A DNA stretch of 64,000 nt, taken from the NCBI RefSeq assembly GCF_934746965.1, contig NZ_CAKVFS010000007.1, positions 54,490 through 118,489 of the forward strand, given 5' to 3'. Source of the stretch: an uncultured Methanobrevibacter sp. GTDB taxonomy: Archaea; Methanobacteriota; Methanobacteria; Methanobacteriales; Methanobacteriaceae. Shown here in pieces: positions 41,434 to 50,290 of this stretch (the stretch's first letter is position 1; every line of letters begins with the position of its first letter). The notes under the pieces are model-generated. The model worked only from the letters and a program-made list of their open reading frames with translations, had not been told where the DNA came from and made no database searches. The translations under genes were made by a program, and so were the position numbers.

Positions 41434-43449
41434 ATGAAAGAATGTATTGTAGGATTAGCAGGAAACCCGAATGTGGGTAAAACTACAGTATTCAATCAAT
41501 TAACAGGTATGCATCAGCATGTAGGAAACTGGCCTGGTAAAACTGTTGAAAGAGCAGAAGGTCATTTTAATCATGAAGATACTCGTTTCGATGTTGTTGA
41601 TTTACCTGGTAATTATGCATTAAGTGCTCATTCTATTGAAGAAATTGTTTCAAGAGATTTCATTGTAGATGATGATTCTGATGTTATAATTAATGTAGTT
41701 GACGCTGCTAATTTAGAACGTAATTTGTACTTGACTGTTCAAATGATGGAATTAGGTGCAAACTTAGTAATGGCTCTTAACATGAATGATTTTGCTAAGA
41801 AAAAAGATCATATTATTGATATTAAATTAATGTCTGAATTATTAGGTTTCCCTGTTGTCGAAATCAATGCTAAAAATAAAGGTGGTTTCGATGAGTTATT
41901 AAATACAGTTAAAAAAGTTTCTAATAAACATATTGATACTACTAAAAAATTAGTGTATGGTGATGAATTAAGAGAACATTTAGGAGATCTCCAACAATTA
42001 ATTGAAAAAGATAGTAGTTTAACTGATGTTCCTTCAATGTGGACAGCAATAAAATTATTAGAGAAAGATGCTATTGTAATTGAAAAAGTTCAGCAATCTA
42101 AAAACTCTTCTCAAATATTAAGAGAAACTGATAAAGTAGCAGCACACTTAGCAGATGTTTATAATGAAGGTGCTGAAGAAGTAATTGCTAATGCAAGGTA
42201 TGCATTTATTGATGGACTTATGAATGAAGCAGTGAAAAAACCTGCTGTAGAAAAACCAACAGTATCTGATAAAATTGATAAATATTTGACTAACAGAATT
42301 TTAGGAATTCCTATATTTTTAGTCATTATGTATATTATGTTCCAACTTACGTTTACAATTGGTGCTCCTTTCCAAGACATGATTGATGAAGGTTTTGGAT
42401 TATTAGGTGAAGCAATTGGTGGTCTTTTAGGCGACTCTGTATTATCTTCATTTATTTGTGATGGTATTATTGGAGGAGTAGGTGGAGTATTAACCTTTTT
42501 ACCAATTATTATCATCATGTTCTTATTCATAAGTATTTTAGAAGACAGTGGTTACTTAGCTAGAGCTGCTTTTGTTATGGATAGGGTTATGCATAAATTA
42601 GTTGGTCTTCATGGTAAATCTTTCATTCCTATGATTTTAGGATTTGGATGTGGTGTACCAGCTATTATGGCTACTAGGACAATGGAAAATGAATCTGATC
42701 GTTTACTTTCCATGATGCTTGTTCCATTCATGTCATGTACTGCAAGATTGCCAGTATATGCATTATTAATTTCAGCATTTTTCGCTGCAAATGAAGGTCA
42801 AGTATTATTCTCAATTTATATATTAGGTATTGTTGTTGCACTTGTTGTTGCAGCTATCCTTAAAAGAACTATGTTTAAAGGAATGTCTTCCCCATTTGTT
42901 ATGGAACTTCCAACTTATAAAGTTCCATCTTTAAAAGGTGTATTATTACATACTTGGGATAAAACTAAAGGATTCCTTAGAAAAGCAGGAACTATTATTC
43001 TTGCAGCATCCATCATTGTATGGGTTTTAAGTAGTGTACCATTTGGTGTTGAATACGGATCTCAAGAAAGTGCAATTGGTCAAATTGGTACTGCAATAGC
43101 ACCAATATTTGCTCCTCTTGGATTTGGAGAATGGCAACCGGCTGTAGCAATTTTATTCGGTTTAGTTGCTAAGGAGGTTGTTGTATCTACATTCAGTTCA
43201 CTGTTCGGTGTAGAAGAGGAGGGTGCAGGTATTGATGCAGCAGTTCATGAATTGTTTACTCCGCTTTCTGCATATGCATTTATGGCATTTGTATTGCTGT
43301 ATGTTCCTTGTTTCGCAGCTATCGGTACAATCAAACAGGAAACTAATGGTTGGAAATGGCCGTTAACTATGTCTGTTATTACATTAGTAACAGGTTATGT
43401 TGTTGCACTTATAATCTATCAAGGTGGTTCTTTACTAGGTTTTGCTTAG
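41434..43449 (+). CDS. feoB: ferrous iron transport protein B
   Basis: This encodes 671 residues from ATG 41434, chosen for GGGAG at 41421-41425; ATG 41419 would contain that site. FeoB imports Fe(II) across the cytoplasmic membrane. The N-terminal G domain has G1 GNPNVGKTT (residues 10-18), G3 DLPGNYAL and G4 NMND, followed by a helical GDI region. The membrane part has two gate motifs with VPFMSCTARLPVYALLI and VPCFAAIGTIKQE, including the key cysteines. It is followed after 230 bp by feoA with its own promoter. Confidence 0.95.
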   Translation: MKECIVGLAGNPNVGKTTVFNQLTGMHQHVGNWPGKTVERAEGHFNHEDTRFDVVDLPGNYALSAHSIEEIVSRDFIVDDDSDVIINVVDAANLERNLYLTVQMMELGANLVMALNMNDFAKKKDHIIDIKLMSELLGFPVVEINAKNKGGFDELLNTVKKVSNKHIDTTKKLVYGDELREHLGDLQQLIEKDSSLTDVPSMWTAIKLLEKDAIVIEKVQQSKNSSQILRETDKVAAHLADVYNEGAEEVIANARYAFIDGLMNEAVKKPAVEKPTVSDKIDKYLTNRILGIPIFLVIMYIMFQLTFTIGAPFQDMIDEGFGLLGEAIGGLLGDSVLSSFICDGIIGGVGGVLTFLPIIIIMFLFISILEDSGYLARAAFVMDRVMHKLVGLHGKSFIPMILGFGCGVPAIMATRTMENESDRLLSMMLVPFMSCTARLPVYALLISAFFAANEGQVLFSIYILGIVVALVVAAILKRTMFKGMSSPFVMELPTYKVPSLKGVLLHTWDKTKGFLRKAGTIILAASIIVWVLSSVPFGVEYGSQESAIGQIGTAIAPIFAPLGFGEWQPAVAILFGLVAKEVVVSTFSSLFGVEEEGAGIDAAVHELFTPLSAYAFMAFVLLYVPCFAAIGTIKQETNGWKWPLTMSVITLVTGYVVALIIYQGGSLLGFA

Positions 43450-43510
43450 GTGATTACTTTGCGTAGTAACAGTGGTATTAGGGGTATTAAAATCCCTAAA
43501 AATAAAAAAG

Positions 43511-43547
43511 TGGAAGGTAAATCTCCTTCCAAATAACCTTTTTTTAT
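43511..43547 (+). terminator. feoB terminator
   Basis: TGGAAGG (43511-43517) pairs with CCTTCCA (43525-43531) around TAAATCT, and a seven-T run follows at about 43541. Confidence 0.65.
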
Positions 43548-43554
43548 TATAATT

Positions 43555-43650
43555 TTTGGATTACCTAAATATTTATATACTATTTATTCTAAATTATTAT
43601 TTAGACTTGTATTAGGTATAACTAAAAAACTTTATTTTAGGTAAGCCTAA
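43555..43650 (+). promoter_or_regulatory. feoA promoter with three iron-box operators
   Basis: TTTGGATTACCTAA (43555-43568), a TATA ATTTATATAC (43569-43578), TTAGGTATAACTAA (43612-43625) and TTAGGTAAGCCTAA (43637-43650). As in the repeat units, one box precedes the TATA and others cover the start region. Confidence 0.7.
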
Positions 43651-43679
43651 ATTTTTATAATATCTATGGAGTTGATAAA

Positions 43680-43910
43680 ATGGTAAAATCTTTATTAGAT
43701 GTAAATGCTGGTGATGAAGTAACTATCGTAAAATATAATGATGGTGGAAGCACAGATTTAAAAAGACATTTATTAGGTATGGGTTTCGTTAGAGGTTCAA
43801 AAATTAAAATCCAAAAAGTTGCACCTTTAGGAGATCCTATTGAATTTAAAATTAAAGGATATGATGTTTGCCTTCGTAAAGAAGAAGCTAAAAACATTAT
43901 TGTAGAATAA
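43680..43910 (+). CDS. feoA: ferrous iron transport protein A
   Basis: This encodes 76 residues with the SH3-like FeoA fold: GDEVTIVKYNDGG, KRHLLGMGFVRGSKIKIQKVAPLGDPIEFKIKGYDVCLRKEEAKNI in pieces. FeoA is a cytoplasmic partner that stimulates FeoB. GGAG at 43668-43671 precedes the ATG. It sits downstream of feoB, with separate iron boxes, and is followed by a small zinc ribbon. Confidence 0.92.
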   Translation: MVKSLLDVNAGDEVTIVKYNDGGSTDLKRHLLGMGFVRGSKIKIQKVAPLGDPIEFKIKGYDVCLRKEEAKNIIVE

Positions 43911-43941
43911 ATCCTTTTTTATTATTTTTTTGGTGATTTTT

Positions 43942-44142
43942 ATGAAATGTAGAATGTGTGGATATGAATTTGACGAAAATAGTGTTCCTAACAGAGGTTG
44001 CTCTGGATGTGGGAAACATGGATGTCAATCAGTTCATTGCCCTAATTGTGGATTTGGTAACTCACCAGAATTAGACGAAGAATTCGATTTTATTATAAAA
44101 CTTAAAGATAAAATTAAAAACAGGAAAAAAGCTACTCATTAA
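43942..44142 (+). CDS. Feo-associated zinc-ribbon protein
   Basis: This encodes 66 residues from ATG 43942 behind TGGTGAT. Four cysteine pairs or singles: CRMCGYEF, GCSGCGKHGCQSVHCPNCGFGN, and a basic C-terminal helix KLKDKIKNRKK. It reads as a treble-clef or double zinc ribbon, with extra His and Cys that could also bind iron. The position 31 bp after feoA suggests it works in Fe(II) uptake, like FeoC does in bacteria, but there is no similarity to FeoC. It overlaps the convergent cbiO by 11 bases. Confidence 0.7.
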   Translation: MKCRMCGYEFDENSVPNRGCSGCGKHGCQSVHCPNCGFGNSPELDEEFDFIIKLKDKIKNRKKATH

Positions 44143-44986
44143 TTTGTTTAGCTTTTATTATCTCTTCACAAGTATCTTTGACACTTATTTTTTCAGTATC
44201 AATATTAAAACCTGCTTCTTTTAAATTGTATAATATTTCTGTAGTTATAGGTGTTCTTAGATGAGCTTTTTTTAATAATTCTCTATTTGAAAATATTTTA
44301 TTTTTATTTCCAGATTCAATTATTTCACCATTGTAAAGAATAAATATTTTATCAGCATATTCGCTAATCATATCTATGTCATGGGATGAAATAATTAAAG
44401 TTACTCCTTCTTTATTAAGTTGGTTCATAATGTCCAGTACTTTTTCAACACCATCTGGATCCAAACCTGCTGTAGGTTCATCTAAAATCATTATTTCAGG
44501 TTTCATAGCTATTATTCCAGCAATAGCTACTCTTTTTTGTTGACCTCCACTTAAATGGTGGGGTGTTTTATTTTCACAGTTTTCCATACCTACCATTTTT
44601 AAAGCTTCTTCAACTCGTTTTTCCACTTCTTCATAACTTAAACCTAAATTCATAGGTCCGAAAGCTACATCTTCTTTGACTGTTGGTGCAAATAGTTGGT
44701 CATTAGGATTTTGGAATACAATTCCTACTTTTTGTCTAACTTTAAGTAGCTCTTCTTTTTCAAAAGAGATAGGTTTACCTTCTATTTTAACACATCCGGA
44801 AGTAGGTTCACTTAAACCATTGAAGTGTGAGAAAAGTGTTGATTTGCCAGCACCATTAGGTCCGATAATAGCTACTTTTTCCCCTTTTTGAATTTCAATG
44901 TTAATATTTTTTAAAGCTTGAGTACCATCATGATATGTAAAGCTTAAATTTTCAGTTGATAATTGTATATTTGTCATGTTATTCAC
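44132..44986 (-). CDS. cbiO: cobalt/nickel ECF transporter ATPase CbiO
   Basis: This encodes 284 residues. Walker A GPNGAGKST near residue 39, Q-loop VFQNPNDQLFAPTV, signature LSGGQQKRVAIAGI, Walker B EIMILDEPTAGLDPDG and the switch His in SSHDIDM are all intact. It energises uptake with CbiQ and the substrate unit CbiM. It is the last gene of a cbiM-cbiN-cbiQ-cbiO operon, 3 bp after cbiQ. Whether Co or Ni is the substrate cannot be told from the ATPase. Confidence 0.92.
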   Translation of the reverse strand: MNNMTNIQLSTENLSFTYHDGTQALKNINIEIQKGEKVAIIGPNGAGKSTLFSHFNGLSEPTSGCVKIEGKPISFEKEELLKVRQKVGIVFQNPNDQLFAPTVKEDVAFGPMNLGLSYEEVEKRVEEALKMVGMENCENKTPHHLSGGQQKRVAIAGIIAMKPEIMILDEPTAGLDPDGVEKVLDIMNQLNKEGVTLIISSHDIDMISEYADKIFILYNGEIIESGNKNKIFSNRELLKKAHLRTPITTEILYNLKEAGFNIDTEKISVKDTCEEIIKAKQINE

Positions 44987-44989
44987 TGT

Positions 44990-45820
44990 CTAGTTAATTG
45001 AGAGTTTTAATCCTAAATATCCTAATTGATTTGAGTATTTGTATAAAATAACTTCAATAATAATCATAATAAGTATTAATAAAATCATGTAAATATAATC
45101 TGATTTTTCAAGGTGTCTTTTCTCATTAAATAAATGTGACATGTCAGAAAAACCACGACTAACCATGCTTTTATGAACTCTTTCGCCTTGTTCATATGAT
45201 TTTAAAAACATCATAGCAATTGTATAACCAACTTGTCTTAATCTCCATTTGTAAGAAACTAAATTAGAGTGTATGTTGAAATTTCTGGATTTTTGAGCAT
45301 TTTTGATAGTTGTTAATTCATCGATAAATACAAATAAAAATCTCACAGTAATACTTAGAATCATTGCTAGTTCTTTAGGCATTTTTAATTTTCTAAATGA
45401 AGCTACAATTTCTTGTAAAGGGCTTGTTGAGGATAGAATTATAATTGCAGTAAGTGATGTAATTAATCTGGCTAATAATAGTATTCCCCAATTTAAACCA
45501 GTGTCAGTTATTTGCATCCATGAATAAGTCCATAATATGTTTCCTGAGTGGATAAAAGGTTGGAATATTATTATAAATCCACCAAAAGGTAGTAATAATA
45601 GTAATCGTTTAATTATTTCTTTTTTAGGTATTTTTGATAAAAATAAAATAATTAATAAAAATAGTTCCATGATAATAGGAACAATTAATTTGTCTGAAAA
45701 AACTGTAAAAATAATTATTAAAACTGTAGATATTAATTTAACTCTTCCATCTAAGTTATGAATTACACTATCGCCAGATGCGATGTCATCTAACTTAAGA
45801 GTTTGAGTAATATCTACCAA
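44990..45820 (-). CDS. cbiQ: cobalt/nickel ECF transporter T component CbiQ
   Basis: This encodes 276 residues with about five membrane helices. The two coupling helices that bind the ATPases are seen as KNAQKSRNF and KSYEQGERVHKSMVSRGFSD (A-R-G-like motifs). It transmits ATPase movement to CbiM. It lies between the cbiN-like gene and cbiO. Confidence 0.88.
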   Translation of the reverse strand: MVDITQTLKLDDIASGDSVIHNLDGRVKLISTVLIIIFTVFSDKLIVPIIMELFLLIILFLSKIPKKEIIKRLLLLLPFGGFIIIFQPFIHSGNILWTYSWMQITDTGLNWGILLLARLITSLTAIIILSSTSPLQEIVASFRKLKMPKELAMILSITVRFLFVFIDELTTIKNAQKSRNFNIHSNLVSYKWRLRQVGYTIAMMFLKSYEQGERVHKSMVSRGFSDMSHLFNEKRHLEKSDYIYMILLILIMIIIEVILYKYSNQLGYLGLKLSIN

Positions 45821-45877
45821 TTAATAATCTCCATTTTTAAATTTCTATAATAAAATATAGTATGAGAAGTTATAAAT

Positions 45878-46183
45878 TTAACTTCTTTTTTTAAGAATTT
45901 TTCCAATAGCAAGTCCAACTGCTAGGCTTATTACTACACCAAGTATAAGAACTCCAATTTCTCCAATTGATCCTAATGGTTCAAAGGTATAATCTGGAAA
46001 TGGAGAAGAATATATTCCGTTTAATCCGTCAACATTATAATCTTCAGATAATCCAGCATCTTCTGCAGATTTTTCAAGACCATCAGGGTTTCCAGAGGCA
46101 ATAAATGGTGAAAGACAACTAATTATAATACATATGATAACTGCGACAAGTATTAAGTATCCATCTTTTTTACTGAGATGCAT
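45878..46183 (-). CDS. PDGLE-domain CbiN-like protein
   Basis: This encodes 101 residues with one helix at each end and an outside segment containing NPDGLEKSAEDAGL, the PDGLE motif that gives the family its name. It replaces CbiN as the small partner of CbiM in cobalt or nickel ECF transporters. It abuts cbiM by one base. Confidence 0.85.
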   Translation of the reverse strand: MHLSKKDGYLILVAVIICIIISCLSPFIASGNPDGLEKSAEDAGLSEDYNVDGLNGIYSSPFPDYTFEPLGSIGEIGVLILGVVISLAVGLAIGKILKKRS

Positions 46184-46825
46184 TTATTTTCCTCCTTGAA
46201 CTTTTTGGTTCCACATAAGTAAATCTGGTCTAAATTTTTCTAAAGCCTTTATTATAATTACAGTTAGGATAGCTTCAATAATTCCTATAAATACGTGATA
46301 TAATACCATTGAGTATATTCCTAAATCAAGAGGAAATGTTCCTGCGATTGCGAGTTCAACAGCAGCTGCGATAGCAGATACTACAGTTGCAAACCATGCA
46401 GCAAATCCCACAGCAGCATATTTTCCAATAATTTTTCTTAAACCTTTGAATGTGAATAGTCCTATACTTCCACCTATAATTCCCATATTTAATACATTAG
46501 CTCCTAAAGCAGTAAATCCTCCATCACCACATAGTAATGCTTGTATTAATAGTACTATTGTAAATATTAATATTGTTGCTTCTGGAGCACAGAATACTAG
46601 TGCTACTAAACATCCTCCAACCATGTGGCCACTGGTTCCAAATGGGATTGGTATGTTCATAGACATTATGGCAAATATTCCTGCTGCAAGTATTCCCATA
46701 AGGGGGATATGTTTGTCTTTAAGATTATTTCTTGCCCATCTTGTTGCAAAGTAAAGGGCTACAATTAATATAACATAATAAATTATGCATTGATTCCATG
46801 GAATAAATCCATCTGGTATGTGCAT
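46184..46825 (-). CDS. cbiM: cobalt/nickel ECF transporter substrate-binding protein CbiM
   Basis: This encodes 213 residues starting MHIPDGFIPW, whose N-terminal Met-His-Ile-Pro-Asp-Gly is the metal-binding signature exposed in CbiM/NikM. GGAGG about 8 nt before this ATG fixes the start; the in-frame ATG five codons earlier contains that site. Six to seven helices follow, with SGHMVGGCLVALVF containing the second His. Co(II) for the Mtr corrinoid or Ni(II) for F430 are both plausible substrates. Confidence 0.92.
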   Translation of the reverse strand: MHIPDGFIPWNQCIIYYVILIVALYFATRWARNNLKDKHIPLMGILAAGIFAIMSMNIPIPFGTSGHMVGGCLVALVFCAPEATILIFTIVLLIQALLCGDGGFTALGANVLNMGIIGGSIGLFTFKGLRKIIGKYAAVGFAAWFATVVSAIAAAVELAIAGTFPLDLGIYSMVLYHVFIGIIEAILTVIIIKALEKFRPDLLMWNQKVQGGK

Positions 46826-46844
46826 TTTATTTTCCTCCATAAAT

Positions 46845-46888
46845 AAAGTAATACTTTTTTTAAAATAATTTATATATGTGTATTACTT
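46845..46888 (-). promoter_or_regulatory. cbiM promoter with inverted AAGTAATAC elements
   Basis: AAGTAATAC (46846-46854) and its reverse complement GTATTACTT (46880-46888) flank a TATA-like TTTATATAT (about 46869-46877). The first is also the centre of a palindrome AAAGTAATACTTT (46845-46857). Another AAAGTAATACTTT stands at 47021-47033. This suits a dimeric metal regulator near the cbi start site; the regulator is not in the window. Confidence 0.5.
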
Positions 46889-47061
46889 ATTTCTTTTTAT
46901 CTCTTTTTATCTGTTAAAATATGATTTATTAAAGGATTATTTTATAAATAAGTATTTAATAAATTGTTATTCTTTGAGATACATGTTTATTATAGGAAAA
47001 CATGTTATATAAATATTATTAAAGTAATACTTTTTTGTATTATTTTGAAAAATAGTAATAA

Positions 47062-48348
47062 TTAGCATTTATTTGATTTTATAATAAATGCTAGATAGAT
47101 AAATATGGCTATTATGAAGTATATTAATACCTGAATATCTAATATTCCTGTTTCAACACCTAATATTGAATATGTTAAAAGTAAGCTATATAGGCCAATA
47201 TAAAAAAAATCTTTGGTCTTTTTCATTATTTTATATCCAATTCCTAAAATAAATCCAAGTCCGCACATTTCAATAGCTACTCCAATTTTACCAAAGTCAA
47301 TTACCATTTGTCCAATTAATGTTGGTGTTACAGTAACTTCTGTTCTCCATGCTATTAATTTTCCAATTAACATCCGTGGTCCTAAGTCACTTCCAGGTAT
47401 GGAACTAGCTATTAAATTTCCATGGGTTACTCCAAAGTTTCCTCCAATAAAATCTAAAAGATTTAAAACATTTAATGTGAAATCAGCTCTACTTTCCAAA
47501 GTATAAAATGGGTTGGTTGCTGAACTGATAGTATATTCTTCTATTGATCTAAAATAACCAATTCCTATGATTGCACATACACCAAACAAAGCACCAATTA
47601 CAACTTCCCACACTGCTAGGATATTTCCATAGTAACCTATGATTATCATGATAAGTAAAACTGCAAGTAGTGGTGTTCTGTAACCTAAAGCTAATAAAAA
47701 CATACAACTAATCCCAATCAAAATTAAGAATCTAAATCTTGCTTGTGAACGGGTAATTTTATGTTCTTGAAATTGTTTTAAATAAACACTGGCCAATATA
47801 CAAACTCCTGGGATTATTAAAAACACGGGCATTGTAAATAATGGCTTTAATTGATATCTTAAAGATGTTTTAAGAATTGGAATTCCTCCAACTGAAGCCA
47901 CACTTACAAAGAAGAATAATATACTTATTAAAACTAAACAGAATCCGATTGAATATAAATCTTTACTTTTAAATTGAATTATTGGTTTTTTAAATTCTTT
48001 ATTTAAAAAATATTTAGGTAATAATGTAGATCCTATAAAAAATGCAATAAATGCAATAGCTAGTGTAATAGCTAAACTATTTGAAACAGAGTTTATGGAT
48101 AATATTAAAAATGCACCAAACACTACAAGAACCATTAATGGATGAAACACATGTGAGTTTAATATTTTATTTTTCTTAATAAATCCTAAAAAGTTTTCAC
48201 TAGGATAGAGTCCTTTAAAATAGCTATTTACCCATTCTTTTTCAAAAAAATTCAAAATGGAAAATATAATTGTAAATAAAAGGGATTCATGAAATAAATC
48301 TGAGATTTTATTTACAATTGAAGTTAATTTTGTATATATTAAGCTCAT
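47062..48348 (-). CDS. oligosaccharide repeat-unit polymerase-like membrane protein
   Basis: This encodes 428 residues with about eleven to twelve membrane helices. Features match archaeal Wzy/O-antigen-polymerase-like proteins: a large late loop with GGNFGVTHGNLIASSIPGSD and GPRMLIG, then VTPTLIGQMVIDFG, and an early region LKTSLRYQL. It may polymerise surface polysaccharide or pseudomurein-linked glycans. It lies 12 bp downstream of an anchored unknown gene. A 10-bp hairpin overlaps its last codons and stop. Confidence 0.65.
   Translation of the reverse strand: MSLIYTKLTSIVNKISDLFHESLLFTIIFSILNFFEKEWVNSYFKGLYPSENFLGFIKKNKILNSHVFHPLMVLVVFGAFLILSINSVSNSLAITLAIAFIAFFIGSTLLPKYFLNKEFKKPIIQFKSKDLYSIGFCLVLISILFFFVSVASVGGIPILKTSLRYQLKPLFTMPVFLIIPGVCILASVYLKQFQEHKITRSQARFRFLILIGISCMFLLALGYRTPLLAVLLIMIIIGYYGNILAVWEVVIGALFGVCAIIGIGYFRSIEEYTISSATNPFYTLESRADFTLNVLNLLDFIGGNFGVTHGNLIASSIPGSDLGPRMLIGKLIAWRTEVTVTPTLIGQMVIDFGKIGVAIEMCGLGFILGIGYKIMKKTKDFFYIGLYSLLLTYSILGVETGILDIQVLIYFIIAIFIYLAFIIKSNKC
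47064..47092 (-). terminator. hairpin at the 3' end of the polymerase-like gene
   Basis: AGCATTTATT (47064-47073) pairs with AATAAATGCT (47083-47092). The stop codon begins in the distal arm (47062-47064). A TTTTT tract follows on the minus strand at about 47047-47053. Confidence 0.5.
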
Positions 48349-48360
48349 AAGTTACACATC

Positions 48361-49149
48361 TTAGAATGTTTTGATATTTGTAACATTATAGTTATTTTCA
48401 ATAGTTTGTAAGTCTTCACCAGTACAATTATAAATTCTAATTGTTATTGGGCTAGTTGAACCATCAAAAGTTCCTAAAATTCCATTTGCAAGGTTTAGTT
48501 CTTCGCTGGTTGCTCTAGTTATTATTAATTGATTGTATAATCCTGTGTTTGATCCTTTTATGGAGATTCTTTTATCATGTGAGTAGAGACTATTACTTAA
48601 TTCTTGGTAATCAAGAGTACTTAATTCATCTACAGATAATGTTGTGGTAATTTCATAATTTGTACTATTTTTAATTCCAGATATTAATTCATTTAATGAA
48701 GTGATATTTTTTGGATTAATAGTTACTTCTGTTAAGTTTTTATATTTGTTTCCATCACTTTCAAGAGATATGGAATCTATATAAATATCTGCATATGGAA
48801 TATCTTTATATAATCCTGCCAAGTATTGGGTTCCATTTGAATTAATTAATACTTTTACATTGGATCCTTTATCATCATCAATCCATGATATGTTCCCATG
48901 CAATTCAACTTTTTCACCAGTTGTTGCATTGTATCCGCTGACACTAGTTTCAATTATGTTTCCTTCTCTATAAAGTTTTAAATAATTTTCCACGATTTTA
49001 TTCATTGTTGATGAATCATAAGATGATGTTTTTGTATCATTTGAATCATCTGTTGTAATGTGGATAAATGCAAATGCAATTGCACATATTACTCCAAGGA
49101 TGATAATATAATCCACAATTGTAAGTTTATTTAATATTCCTTTTTTCAT
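48361..49149 (-). CDS. membrane-anchored protein of unknown function (DUF4330-like start)
   Basis: This encodes 262 residues. KLTIVDYIIILGVICAIAFAF (about 8-28) is one anchor helix, and the rest is a beta-rich extracellular domain with eight or more N-x-S/T sequons. The N-terminal layout resembles DUF4330 proteins. It precedes the polymerase-like gene by 12 bp, so a surface polysaccharide role is possible. I do not recognise the domain. Confidence 0.5.
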   Translation of the reverse strand: MKKGILNKLTIVDYIIILGVICAIAFAFIHITTDDSNDTKTSSYDSSTMNKIVENYLKLYREGNIIETSVSGYNATTGEKVELHGNISWIDDDKGSNVKVLINSNGTQYLAGLYKDIPYADIYIDSISLESDGNKYKNLTEVTINPKNITSLNELISGIKNSTNYEITTTLSVDELSTLDYQELSNSLYSHDKRISIKGSNTGLYNQLIITRATSEELNLANGILGTFDGSTSPITIRIYNCTGEDLQTIENNYNVTNIKTF

Positions 49150-49167
49150 AATTTCAAAACCATTTTT

Positions 49168-49335
49168 TTATTCATCGAAAATAGCACCTGTTGGGCAGAT
49201 ATCAACGCATTCTCCACAATCATTACATTTATCAACGTCAATTTCTACTTTAAATGCTTTTTTTATTATTGCTTCTTCTGGACATATGTCAATACAGTCT
49301 TCACAAACTCCACATTCTTCATTGTCAATTTTCAA
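49168..49335 (-). CDS. 2[4Fe-4S] ferredoxin
   Basis: This encodes about 55 residues with two complete clusters, CGVCEDCIDMCPEEAI and CNDCGECVDICPTGAI. It is a small bacterial-type ferredoxin, an electron carrier for methanogenesis or biosynthesis. No ATG is present; a TTG at 49333-49335, shortly after GGTTGAT, is the likely start. A second in-frame TTG lies upstream. It is a single gene near two tRNAs. Confidence 0.85.
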   Translation of the reverse strand: MKIDNEECGVCEDCIDICPEEAIIKKAFKVEIDVDKCNDCGECVDICPTGAIFDE

Positions 49336-49510
49336 TGTATCAACCAACTTTTTTAATTATTTGTATAAAACCGTAATATTTATATATTTAATTAACTTAA
49401 TATTAATATATCTTTTCTATAAGATTTTTTGCATGTTTTGTTTTAATTAATGTGTAAAACATAACATTTATATACTATTAGATACAATCTTATATTGTAT
49501 GTAACTCATA

Positions 49511-49596
<86 letters not shown>

Positions 49597-49626
49597 ATTC
49601 TTTAAAACTGTATTTTTCTCGATTTT

Positions 49627-49699
49627 GCCTTAGTGGCTCAGCCGGTAGAGCGCCACCTTGGTAAGGTGGAAGTCGGGGGTTCGAATCCCCCCTAAGGCT
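49627..49699 (+). tRNA. tRNA-Thr (anticodon GGT)
   Basis: The acceptor GCCTTAG/CTAAGGC (49627-49633 with 49692-49698), anticodon stem CCACC/GGTGG with loop TTGGTAA, and T-arm GGGGGTTCGAATCCCCC are intact; length 73. CCA is not encoded. It is 32 bp after tRNA-Leu, probably in one transcript. Confidence 0.95.
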
Positions 49700-49729
49700 T
49701 CTTTAAAACTAATTTTTAATAAAAATAAT

Positions 49730-50290
49730 TTAATTTTCTATAATTTCTACATTATTCATAGATTTAATGGAATTAAAATCATTATTTAAAAGGAATAAGA
49801 CTATTTTTACACATTTTTCAATTCCATTTTCTTGTCTTTGGAATAATTCTTCACTATTATTTTGTCTTAAATCACTGTTAACATCACTGGTTGTTATAAT
49901 GGTATATTTATTACTTACAATAGCTATTCCTCCTCTACCGATTCCAGCAGTAGTTCCAATAGCTATGTCGCAAGAAGTTATTTTTCTTACAGCTTCAGCC
50001 ATGATTTTACTAACTTCTTTATCTTCTTTTTCTTCATAACATTTAATTCCTTTAATTAAAGTTGTAGGTTCTGGTGGGTTTTCAACTTGTAATACGGTTT
50101 TCACAGCTTCAATAGTGGGTATAAAAAGACTGCATGTTACACTAAGTTCATTGTAGTTGAAATCACCATATTTTTTAGGGTTATCTATATAATTTCTTCC
50201 AAAATTTCCAGTATATCCTTGAGCTATTGCATGAAGCTCCCTTCCTATTTTCCCATGTGTAAAACATTCGGCAGTAGCTATTTTAATCAT
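49730..50290 (-). CDS. hcgF: FeGP cofactor biosynthesis protein HcgF (UPF0254)
   Basis: This encodes 186 residues, previously called UPF0254. HcgF binds the guanylylpyridinol precursor of the iron cofactor of Hmd, with Cys9 forming a thioester; here Cys is residue 9 in MIKIATAECFTHGKIG. AIGTTAGIGRGGIAIVSNKY is also diagnostic. It overlaps hcgE by 8 bases (ATGATTAA), showing coupled translation, and closes the hmd-side hcg cluster. Confidence 0.88.
   Translation of the reverse strand: MIKIATAECFTHGKIGRELHAIAQGYTGNFGRNYIDNPKKYGDFNYNELSVTCSLFIPTIEAVKTVLQVENPPEPTTLIKGIKCYEEKEDKEVSKIMAEAVRKITSCDIAIGTTAGIGRGGIAIVSNKYTIITTSDVNSDLRQNNSEELFQRQENGIEKCVKIVLFLLNNDFNSIKSMNNVEIIEN

Noticed and set aside
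43459..43536. A 25-residue basic peptide frame after feoB, starting at TTG behind GGTGAT
   Set aside because: It ends inside the feoB terminator hairpin and has no recognisable features; the ribosome site is part of the feoB stop region. Too weak without conservation data.
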